A stretch of 10,470 nucleotides of DNA. Source: Acidimicrobiales bacterium. GTDB lineage: Bacteria; Actinomycetota; Acidimicrobiia; Acidimicrobiales; Bog-793. The number at the start of each line of letters is the position of its first letter. Position 1 is the first letter of the stretch. The position numbers and the translations under genes are program-made. The notes beneath the pieces are model-generated. The model was not told the DNA's origin. It ran no database searches and saw only the letters and a program-made list of their open reading frames with translations. Of the stretch, positions 1 to 7,220 are shown in pieces. The DNA is taken from contig JASHRK010000317.1 in the NCBI GenBank assembly GCA_030037405.1, forward strand, positions 1 to 10,470, in the 5' to 3' direction.

Positions 1-172
1 GCTTGGCGACCACGGTGCCGCCCTTGTAGGTGAGGGTGACCTTGTTGAGCGAGAAGGAGACGACGGTCGGCGGCGACGTCGTCGCCCCTGCGGCAGGCGC
101 TCCGAGAGCGATGGCGGCCGCGACCGCTAGGCCCATAACTGCTGTGATCCCAACTCGACCGGTGCGCTTCAC
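1..172 (-). CDS. Secreted protein with signal peptide, N-terminal part only
   Basis: This minus-strand gene starts inside the window and runs off its left edge, so about 57 residues are visible. The start chosen is the GTG ending at 172, because a GAGGGG ribosome site lies 7 bases before it; another in-frame GTG at 178 sits too close to that site. The protein opens with basic residues (K2, R3, R6), then a hydrophobic stretch rich in Ala, Val and Leu (about residues 8-24), then an Ala-Pro-Ala-Ala-Gly-Ala cleavage-like region near residue 30. This is a typical Sec signal peptide. The mature part begins Thr/Ser/Pro-rich and continues with alternating beta-like residues and a Gly-Gly-Thr turn, as in bacterial Ig-like or cell-surface domains. 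That fold is a guess from about 25 residues. The product is probably exported; no function can be assigned. Confidence 0.72.
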   Translation of the reverse strand, partial: MKRTGRVGITAVMGLAVAAAIALGAPAAGATTSPPTVVSFSLNKVTLTYKGGTVVAK

Positions 173-178
173 GGTCAC

Positions 179-495
179 TCCCCTCGTCAGTTGCATCCCG
201 CCACTGTGGTAATCCCCCTGGCCGCCAGTGATTCGGCGACAATTCCTTCGAAGTTTAGCTCACAATGCGGCGCAGCTCCGCTACTCAGCGTGTTCCCCAC
301 GAGGGCGGGCTGTTTGCGTTGGGCGCTGTTAGAGAGCGCGCCGCCGGCGCCTATCTATCACGGGGACGCCGGATGGAGTAGGTAATCGGTACACCTTTGG
401 CGGATCCCCTCCTCGAGACCGGCATCCTCGACGGTTTCGGCAAATCCGGCGGAGATCGGTTCCCCTAGGCTGTCGGCTTCGGAGAGGTTTCGCGG
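179..495. other. Gene-free stretch between the secreted protein and the toxin-antitoxin-like pair
   Basis: About 320 bases without a gene I can support. The left end must carry the promoter of the minus-strand secreted protein; a TAAACT-like sequence on the minus strand near 253-258 is a weak candidate -10. Open frames exist on both strands here, but none combines a ribosome site, a plausible start and a recognisable protein. The part just before 496 is where the missing N-terminal half of the neighbouring toxin-like ORF would be expected. No frame there reads as a convincing continuation: the same frame is stopped by a TAG at 466-468. Confidence 0.5.
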
Positions 496-501
496 TACGA
501 T
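496..501 (+). promoter_or_regulatory. Candidate -10 element for leaderless transcription of the toxin-like ORF
   Basis: TACGAT matches the actinobacterial -10 pattern TANNNT. It ends six bases before the GTG at 508, so transcription would begin at or within a base of the start codon. No clear -35 hexamer is seen at the expected distance, and no Shine-Dalgarno precedes the GTG, which fits a leaderless message. This is inferred from spacing alone. Confidence 0.42.
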
Positions 502-507
502 ACCCTG

Positions 508-657
508 GTGTCGGAACCTTTGTGGATCCGCGCCGGCAACCGACTGGAGTTGGCGGCCCTGGTGGCCGACCACGGAACGGTGGTCGTAGTCCATGCCATG
601 TCGATGCGAGCGAAGTACGCACATCTTTGGCCCTGCGAACGGAGGCCTCGACGATGA
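508..657 (+). CDS. 49-residue ORF resembling the C-terminal half of a BrnT-like toxin; possible remnant
   Basis: The frame runs from a GTG at 508 to a TGA at 655-657 and overlaps the next gene by ATGA, so the two would be translationally coupled. The short product has a beta-strand-like run (LWIRAGNRLELAALV), then an Asp-His-Gly turn, four valines, and HAMSMRAKY followed by LWP. From memory, small toxins encoded just before ribbon-helix-helix antitoxins in actinobacteria end in a very similar way (a strand, then IHAM.MR.KY). Those proteins are about 80-100 residues, with a helical N-terminal half that is absent here. Upstream in this frame there is a TAG at 466-468. Either the gene is a decayed toxin whose 5' half is gone, or a short protein is made from the leaderless GTG. 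Toxin activity is doubtful. The family link is recalled, not searched. Confidence 0.48.
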   Translation: MSEPLWIRAGNRLELAALVADHGTVVVVHAMSMRAKYAHLWPCERRPRR

Positions 658-941
658 CCACCAAGCGCCCACCCCTCACGGTCGGCGGACGTCCGATCAC
701 TAACGAGCTGCTCAAGAAGGCCGCGCTAAAGGCCGAAGCTGGCCTCGATGTAGACCGGCTTGTTCGTCGCACTGGCGGACGACCCTTGCTGGGCTCGGCG
801 CCAGCCGGGAACATCTCGGTCCGGTTCCCGCCCGGCCTACGAGATCAGCTCCGAGAGCGGGCCCAAGCTGAGCACGTCGCAGAGGCTGAAGTGATCCGCC
901 GTGCTGTGCACGAGTATCTGGAACGCACCCAGGCCAGCTGA
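654..941 (+). CDS. Ribbon-helix-helix (CopG-like) antitoxin/DNA-binding protein
   Basis: Predicted to bind operator DNA as a dimer and, if a toxin partner is made, to neutralise it. The ATG at 654 is chosen because GGAGG lies 8 bases upstream; it overlaps the stop of the preceding ORF (ATGA). The protein has 95 residues. Residues 9-37 form an N-terminal segment with an acidic/basic helix (NELLKKAALKAEAGLDVDRL), followed by an Arg-Arg-Thr-Gly-Gly-Arg-Pro linker. Residues 53-91 make the RHH fold: strand NISVRF (53-58), helix 62-73, then helix 77-90 ending in VIRRAVHEYLER. This layout, including the GRP.LGS linker before the strand, is common in actinobacterial antitoxins. Toxin-first, antitoxin-second order resembles brnT-brnA. 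An autoregulated promoter at 496-501 is likely by analogy. Confidence 0.78.
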   Translation: MTTKRPPLTVGGRPITNELLKKAALKAEAGLDVDRLVRRTGGRPLLGSAPAGNISVRFPPGLRDQLRERAQAEHVAEAEVIRRAVHEYLERTQAS

Positions 942-1082
942 ACATCACCCTGGGAAGAGCGGGCTGCGGTCGTCGTCGGGGGGGTCGAGGTACGTTCGCG
1001 GTAGCCGAAGAGCATCTCGTTGGATCGACGTTCCCGTCATGCTGGTGCAGGTCAGTGCGTCTCAGCATCCCTTCCCGCTACA

Positions 1083-1100
1083 CCCTCCGCTTACCGGGGG
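1083..1100 (-). terminator. Candidate hairpin terminator after the ABC ATPase gene
   Basis: Reading the minus strand, CCCCCG and CGGAGGG form a six-pair stem with one bulged A and a five-base loop (GTAAG), starting 6 bases after the stop codon of the ABC gene. There is no following U-tract, which is common for high-GC actinobacterial terminators but makes the call weak. It also lies in the convergent gap after the antitoxin gene, so it could serve both directions. Confidence 0.3.
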
Positions 1101-1106
1101 AAGTAG

Positions 1107-3200
<2,094 letters not shown>

Positions 3201-3239
3201 GTACGGCCACTCCTTCTGCTCCGGCGCCCGTGGTTCGGC

Positions 3240-3266
3240 ATTCGTGCGCCGGGATTCGTGCTCCGG
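3240..3266. repeat. 13-bp direct repeat in the ABC/mihF divergent promoter region
   Basis: ATTCGTGCGCCGG (3240-3252) and ATTCGTGCTCCGG (3254-3266) match at 12 of 13 positions with a 14-base period. A related partial copy, TGCTCCGGCGCC, lies at 3218-3229. The array sits 40-66 bases upstream of the ABC start codon, where a regulator or the promoter itself would act. It could be a binding site for an unknown regulator, or a chance duplication in GC-rich DNA. Confidence 0.45.
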
Positions 3267-3304
3267 CACTCGAGCTCTGGCGCCTCCCGGCCACCCAGTT
3301 TCCC

Positions 3305-3333
3305 TGGTCACACGGCTTTGGTTCCGCTATGGT
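3305..3333 (+). promoter_or_regulatory. Candidate promoter giving a leaderless mihF message
   Basis: A -10-like TATGGT (3328-3333) lies 8 bases before the ATG of mihF. At 17 bases further upstream is TGGTCA (3305-3310), a partial match to TTGACA. There is no Shine-Dalgarno before the ATG, so transcription starting at or next to the A of the ATG would explain how the first gene of the operon is translated. Inferred from spacing and motif only. Confidence 0.45.
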
Positions 3334-3341
3334 AGCGGGCC

Positions 3342-3662
3342 ATGCCCCAGCCACCGAGTCTCTCACCCGAACAGCGACAAGCCGCGCTTGAGAAGGCGGC
3401 TCTTGTCCGACGCGAGCGTGCCGAGCTGAAGGACCACCTGAAGAGCGGGCGTCTCACCCTGAAGGAGTTGCTGGCCAAGGCCGAGACGAGCGAGACCGTC
3501 GGCAAGATGAAGGTCATCGCCGCCCTCGAGGCCCTGCCCGGAACCGGCAAGGTGAAGGCGCGCCGCCTGATGGAGCAGGTCGGCATCTCCGAGTCCCGCC
3601 GCCTACAGGGTCTCGGCGCCAAACAGCGCCAGGCGCTCCTAGAGGCATCTGAACGCTCCTGA
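3342..3662 (+). CDS. mihF: Actinobacterial integration host factor (nucleoid-associated protein)
   Basis: mIHF is a small basic DNA-binding protein of actinobacteria that helps organise the nucleoid; the mycobacterial protein was first found as a helper of phage L5 integration. The 106-residue product matches the family along its length. A helical N-terminal part (LSPEQRQAALEKAALVRRER, 7-26) leads into AELKDHLKSGRLTLKELL. The hallmark segment GKMKVIAALEALPGTGKVKA follows (about 54-73), then RRLMEQVGISESRRLQGLG and a basic C-terminal helix. The GTGKVKA turn belongs to the helix-two-turn-helix DNA-binding region. The start is the ATG at 3342; an ATG at 3329 is out of frame. It heads the operon, its stop overlaps the proposed gmk start, and no ribosome site is visible, which suggests a leaderless start. 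Confidence 0.94.
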   Translation: MPQPPSLSPEQRQAALEKAALVRRERAELKDHLKSGRLTLKELLAKAETSETVGKMKVIAALEALPGTGKVKARRLMEQVGISESRRLQGLGAKQRQALLEASERS

Positions 3663-4221
3663 ACCCCCTCCGCTGCTCTTCGTAGTCGTCGGCCCCGGCG
3701 GGGTCGGGAAGGGAACTGTCCTTCGCCGGCTCGTCGACCTCGACCCCACGCTGTGGCTCAGCATCTCGTGGACGACGAGGCCCCGGCGCCCGGGCGAGGA
3801 CGGCGGGGCGTACCGTTTCGTGGACCGGAGCGCCTTCGAGCGCCACGTCGCGGCCGGAGGCTTTCTCGAGTGGGCGGAAGTGCTCGACCACCTCTACGGA
3901 ACCCCTGTCCCGGACCCCCCGCCCGGCCACGACGTCCTCCTCGAGATCGACGTGCAGGGCGCCCGGCAGGTCCGAGCAGCCAGCCCGGGCGCCGTCGTGA
4001 TCCTGCTGCTCGCGCCCTCCATCGACGTGCAGGCCGACCGCCTGCGCAGCCGGGGTGACCCCGAGGAGCACGTGCAGCGCCGCATCGCCCTCGGCCGCCT
4101 CGAGGAGAGAGAGGCGAGGGAGATGACGGACCATGTCGTCGTGAACGGCGACCTGGAGTCCGCTGTGGCCGAGGTCTCGGCTATCATCGAGGCAGCCAGG
4201 AGCGCTGCCGGGCGCTCCTGA
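3649..4221 (+). CDS. gmk: Guanylate kinase with unusual (CTG?) start
   Basis: Phosphorylates GMP (and dGMP) to GDP with ATP in the cytoplasm. The frame is open from 3643 to a TGA at 4219-4221, but contains no ATG, GTG or TTG before the P-loop. The only near-start codons are CTG at 3649, preceded at 3 bases by AGAGG, and CTG at 3673. From 3649 the protein has 190 residues, normal for the family. Visible motifs: P-loop GPGGVGKGT (15-23; most family members have Ser at 17), ISWTTRPRRPGE (39-50) for GMP binding, Y55, FLEWAEV (72-78), YGTP (83-86), DVLLEIDVQGARQV (95-108), then RLRSRG and VVVNGDLE. The segment between YGTP and DVLLEID is about four residues shorter than I expect and rich in Pro. 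It overlaps mihF by 14 bases. A +1 frameshift from mihF at TCC-TGA is an alternative to the CTG start. Confidence 0.88.
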   Translation: MNAPEPPPLLFVVVGPGGVGKGTVLRRLVDLDPTLWLSISWTTRPRRPGEDGGAYRFVDRSAFERHVAAGGFLEWAEVLDHLYGTPVPDPPPGHDVLLEIDVQGARQVRAASPGAVVILLLAPSIDVQADRLRSRGDPEEHVQRRIALGRLEEREAREMTDHVVVNGDLESAVAEVSAIIEAARSAAGRS

Positions 4222-4305
4222 GAAGTCGTCTCCGCGGTGCTCGAATGCGCTTCCCGGCGCATCTCGGGCGCCTCTCGACAGATACCTTCCGACACAAGGA
4301 GCCCC

Positions 4306-4662
4306 ATGCCCGAGCCTCGCAGCACCATGATCGAGCCGCCCATCGAGGACCTGCTCGACAAGGTGGACTCGAAGTTCACGCTCGTGACCCTGGCGGCGCG
4401 GCGCGGCCGGCAAGTGAACTCCTACTTCAGCCAGCTGGGCGAGGGTCTCGGCTCCATCGTGCCGCCCCAGGTGGCCTCGGTCTCCCGCAAGCCCCTATCG
4501 ATCGCCCTCGAGGAGATCTCGGCGGGCAAGGTGAGAGCGAACTTCGACCTCTCGGAGCCCACAGAGGAGGCCGAGGTGGCAGAGGAGGCAGAGGAGGGCT
4601 CCGTCCTGCAGATGGACGCCGGAGCGAACGGCGCGGCCGACGACGGCGGCTCCGCCAGCTGA
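4306..4662 (+). CDS. rpoZ: RNA polymerase omega subunit
   Basis: Omega binds the C-terminal region of beta-prime and helps assemble and stabilise RNA polymerase. The start chosen is the ATG at 4306, with AAGGAG 4 bases upstream; an earlier in-frame start at 4237 would add an unconserved tail, and an ATG at 4327 is also possible. The product has 118 residues. Recognisable segments are IEPPIEDLLDKVDSKFTLV (9-27), AARRGRQVNSYFSQLGEG (29-46) and the highly conserved KPLSIALEEISAGK (about 61-74). After residue 80 the protein turns into an acidic, low-complexity tail rich in Glu and Ala, then Gly/Asp/Ser, about 35 residues that are not part of the core fold. An 84-base gap separates it from gmk and 16 bases from coaBC. 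Confidence 0.93.
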   Translation: MPEPRSTMIEPPIEDLLDKVDSKFTLVTLAARRGRQVNSYFSQLGEGLGSIVPPQVASVSRKPLSIALEEISAGKVRANFDLSEPTEEAEVAEEAEEGSVLQMDAGANGAADDGGSAS

Positions 4663-4678
4663 GGCGCACGGCACGGCG

Positions 4679-5980
4679 GTGAGCAGCTCGCCGCTCGCCG
4701 GCGCCACCGTCGTTCTCGGCGTGAGCGGAGGCATCGCCGCCTACAAGGCGGTCGAGGTGATGAGGCGCCTCGAGGACGAGGGTGCTCATGTCGTGCCCGT
4801 GCTCACCGCGGCGGCCCTTCGTTTCGTCGGGGAGGCCACCTTCAGCGCCCTCGGCAGCGAGCGCGCCCGTACCTCGCTCTTCGACGACGAGGACTCGATC
4901 CCGCACACCTCGCTCGGGCGCCGTGCAGACCTCGTCGTCGTCGCCCCGGCTACTGCTCGCCTAATCGGCTCCTACGCCGCCGGCATCTCCTCCGACCTCC
5001 TCGTCGCCACGCTGCTCGCCACCCGGGCGCCCGTCCTCGTCTGCCCGGCGATGCACACCGAGATGTGGGAGCACCCCGCGGTCAAGGAGAACCTCGCGAC
5101 GCTGCGGCGCCGGGGCGTCCACGTGCTCGAGCCCGACGAGGGCCGCCTCGCAGGAGGCGACGTCGGTGCCGGCCGCCTGCCGCCGCCGGAGCGGATCGCC
5201 GCCGCGGCGGCTTCGGTGCTCTCCAAGAGCACAGGGGCGCGCCCGGGCCCGGCGGCGCAGCGTCCGGCGGGGCAGGGCCAGGACATGGCGGGCCTCCGCG
5301 TCCTCGTCACCGCCGGGGGCACGAGGGAGCCGGTGGACCCGGTCCGGTTCATCGCCAACCGATCTTCCGGCAAGCAGGGCTACGCCGTCGCGGAGGCGGC
5401 GAGCGATCGCGGAGCGGCCGTCACGGTCGTGAGCACGGTCGGGCTGGAGGCGCCGGCGGGGTCCGAGGTGATCCGCGTCGAGACGGCGGCCGAGATGGCC
5501 GAGGCCGTCCTCACCGCCGCCCAGGGCCACGACGTCATCGTCATGGCCGCCGCCGTCGCCGACTTCCGCCCGGTCGATCCCTCGCCGTCGAAGCTGAAGA
5601 AGAGCAAGGGCCCCCCGAGGCTCGTCCTCGAGCCGACCGTCGACATCCTGGCCGAGCTGGGACGCCGTCGCCGTGAGGGTCAGGTCCTCGTAGGTTTCGC
5701 GGCGGAGACGGGGGCCGTTGCCGCCGCAGCCGCCCTCAAGCTCGAAGAGAAACATGCCGACGTGCTAGTGGGCAACGACGTTGCGGCAGAAGGGGTGGGT
5801 TTCTCGGGGGAGACGAATGCAGTGACTATCGTGACCCGCTCCGCCACGAGGGAGGTCCCCCTCACGACGAAACGCAGGGTCGCCGACGCCGTGCTCGACG
5901 TCGCCCTCTCCGAGTTACGGTCGCGCAGCCTGCTCGACCAGGATCACCGGAAGGACCAGCAAGGAGCCGAAAAGCCGTGA
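4679..5980 (+). CDS. coaBC: Bifunctional phosphopantothenoylcysteine decarboxylase / phosphopantothenate-cysteine ligase
   Basis: Carries out two successive steps of coenzyme A synthesis: CoaB joins cysteine to 4'-phosphopantothenate using CTP, and CoaC, an FMN enzyme, decarboxylates the product to phosphopantetheine. The protein has 433 residues from a GTG at 4679; the ribosome site is weak (GAGG 14 bases away). CoaC (about 1-182): GVSGGIAAYK (14-23), catalytic H76 in IPHTSL, APATA (89-93), PAMHTEMW (123-130) in place of the PAMN form of E. coli. The active-site flap reads GRLAGGDVGAGR (155-166), where E. coli has ACGD with a catalytic cysteine; here that position is Gly. CoaB (about 203-420): VTAGGTREPVDPVRFIAN (210-227), SSGKQG (229-234), AAAVADFRP (290-298), KLKK (305-308), GFAAET and VGNDV. 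The two halves are joined by a Pro/Gly/Gln-rich linker (185-202). Its stop overlaps the metK start. Confidence 0.95.
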   Translation: MSSSPLAGATVVLGVSGGIAAYKAVEVMRRLEDEGAHVVPVLTAAALRFVGEATFSALGSERARTSLFDDEDSIPHTSLGRRADLVVVAPATARLIGSYAAGISSDLLVATLLATRAPVLVCPAMHTEMWEHPAVKENLATLRRRGVHVLEPDEGRLAGGDVGAGRLPPPERIAAAAASVLSKSTGARPGPAAQRPAGQGQDMAGLRVLVTAGGTREPVDPVRFIANRSSGKQGYAVAEAASDRGAAVTVVSTVGLEAPAGSEVIRVETAAEMAEAVLTAAQGHDVIVMAAAVADFRPVDPSPSKLKKSKGPPRLVLEPTVDILAELGRRRREGQVLVGFAAETGAVAAAAALKLEEKHADVLVGNDVAAEGVGFSGETNAVTIVTRSATREVPLTTKRRVADAVLDVALSELRSRSLLDQDHRKDQQGAEKP

Positions 5981-7170
5981 GCAGCTTCCACTTCACCTCG
6001 GAGTCGGTCACCGAGGGCCATCCCGACAAGATGGCCGACCAGATCTCCGACGCCATCCTGGACGCCATCCTCGACGCAGACCCGAACGGGCGAGTCGCCT
6101 GCGAGACATTGCTCACGACCGGACTCGTCGTCGTGGCAGGCGAGGTCACCACGGATGCATACGTCGACGTGCAAAGGCTCGTGCGCGCCACGATCTGCGA
6201 GATCGGCTACGACCGCGAGGAGCTGTGCTTCGACGGCAACACCTGTGGCGTCGTCGTCTCCATCCACGAGCAGTCCCCCGACATCGACCAGGGGGTCTCA
6301 CGCGCCCTCGAGGCGCGGTCGGGCTCGGACGGCGAGGACGTGCTCAGCTCGCAGGGTGCCGGCGACCAGGGGATGATGTTCGGCTACGCCTGCGACGAGA
6401 CGCCCGATCTCATGCCGCTTCCCATCTGGATGGCGCACCGCCTCGCCGCCAGGCTCACGCAGGTGCGCAAGGAGGGGGTCCTCGGCTACCTCGGGCCCGA
6501 CGGAAAGACCCAGGTGAGCGTCATCTACGAGAACGGGCGCCCGAGCCGCCTCACCGACGTCGTCGTCTCGACCCAGCACGCCAAGGGCGTGGACATCGAC
6601 CGCCAGCTCGCCGGGGACCTTCAGGAGAACGTCATCACGCCCCTCCTGCCTGACGGCCTCGACTGCGGCCACTTCAGGTTCTTGGCCAACCCGACGGGGC
6701 GTTTCGAGCTCGGTGGCCCGGCGGCCGACACGGGGTTGACGGGCCGCAAGATTATCGTCGACACCTACGGAGGCGCCGCCCGGCACGGTGGCGGCGCCTT
6801 CTCGGGCAAGGACCCCTCGAAGGTGGACCGGTCGGGCGCGTATGCGGCTCGCTGGGTCGCCAAGCACGTCGTCGCCGCCGGCGCCGCCCGCCGGTGCGAG
6901 ATCCAGGTCGCCTACGCCATCGGCGTCGCCCGGCCCCTCTCGATCATGGTCGACACCTACGGGACCGAGAGCGTCGACCCGGCCAAGATCTCGGCGGCGA
7001 TCGGCGAGCTGTTCGACCTCCGACCGGCCGCCATCATCCGCGATCTCGACCTGAGGCGGCCGATCTACCGGCGGACGGCCGCCTACGGCCACTTCGGGCG
7101 CTCGGACGCAGGGCTTCCCTGGGAGTCGACGCCGAGACTGGCGGAGCTCAAAGCCGCTCTCGGGCTGTAA
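5977..7170 (+). CDS. metK: S-adenosylmethionine synthetase
   Basis: Makes S-adenosylmethionine, the main methyl donor, from methionine and ATP, releasing phosphate and diphosphate. The GTG start at 5977 overlaps the coaBC stop (GTGA) and has AAGGAG about 10 bases upstream. The product has 397 residues, the usual length. Motifs run in the expected order: FTSESVTEGHPDKMADQISD (6-25) with H15 and D17 in the ATP/Mg site, E43 and TTGLVVVAGEV (47-57), GVVVSIHEQSPDIDQGV (91-107), the signature GAGDQGMMFGY (127-137), and the second signature GGGAFSGKD (271-279) followed by KVDRSGAYAARW. The C-terminal Y-GHFGR segment is also present. Everything needed for catalysis appears intact. Coupling to coaBC suggests coordinated production of two adenylated cofactors; no riboswitch lies upstream because the gene is inside the operon. 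Confidence 0.97.
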   Translation: MSSFHFTSESVTEGHPDKMADQISDAILDAILDADPNGRVACETLLTTGLVVVAGEVTTDAYVDVQRLVRATICEIGYDREELCFDGNTCGVVVSIHEQSPDIDQGVSRALEARSGSDGEDVLSSQGAGDQGMMFGYACDETPDLMPLPIWMAHRLAARLTQVRKEGVLGYLGPDGKTQVSVIYENGRPSRLTDVVVSTQHAKGVDIDRQLAGDLQENVITPLLPDGLDCGHFRFLANPTGRFELGGPAADTGLTGRKIIVDTYGGAARHGGGAFSGKDPSKVDRSGAYAARWVAKHVVAAGAARRCEIQVAYAIGVARPLSIMVDTYGTESVDPAKISAAIGELFDLRPAAIIRDLDLRRPIYRRTAAYGHFGRSDAGLPWESTPRLAELKAALGL

Positions 7171-7204
7171 CGGCAGCCCGTGGCGACGCCGCGAGCGCCT
7201 CTCT

Positions 7205-7220
7205 AGGAGGGCGGCGATTG
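7205..7220 (+). promoter_or_regulatory. Strong ribosome binding site that fixes the TTG start of priA
   Basis: AGGAGG at 7205-7210 lies 7 bases before a TTG at 7218. The reading frame is open far upstream into metK (from 6894), but that part is only the shadow of metK. This site, and the match of the protein to PriA from its second residue onward, fix the start at the TTG. Confidence 0.85.

Noticed and set aside
358..672. Minus-strand open frame of about 104 codons antisense to the toxin-like ORF
   Set aside because: No ribosome site before its start, no recognisable protein, and it overlaps the better supported plus-strand pair with its GGAGG site and ATGA overlap.
978..984. Run of seven G residues in the gap after the antitoxin gene
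   Set aside because: Lies in noncoding DNA and affects no frame; short G runs are expected at this base composition.
3201..3311. 37-residue N-terminal extension of the ABC ATPase
   Set aside because: It would be translated through the repeat-bearing promoter region and has no family match; ATG 3200 has AAGGAG at good spacing.
5930..5980. Possible S-adenosylmethionine riboswitch before metK
   Set aside because: metK begins inside the coaBC stop codon, so there is no untranslated leader to hold one.
6894..7217. Upstream extension of the priA frame into metK
   Set aside because: The extra 108 codons are out of frame with metK and unlike PriA; a strong AGGAGG site before TTG 7218 marks the real start.
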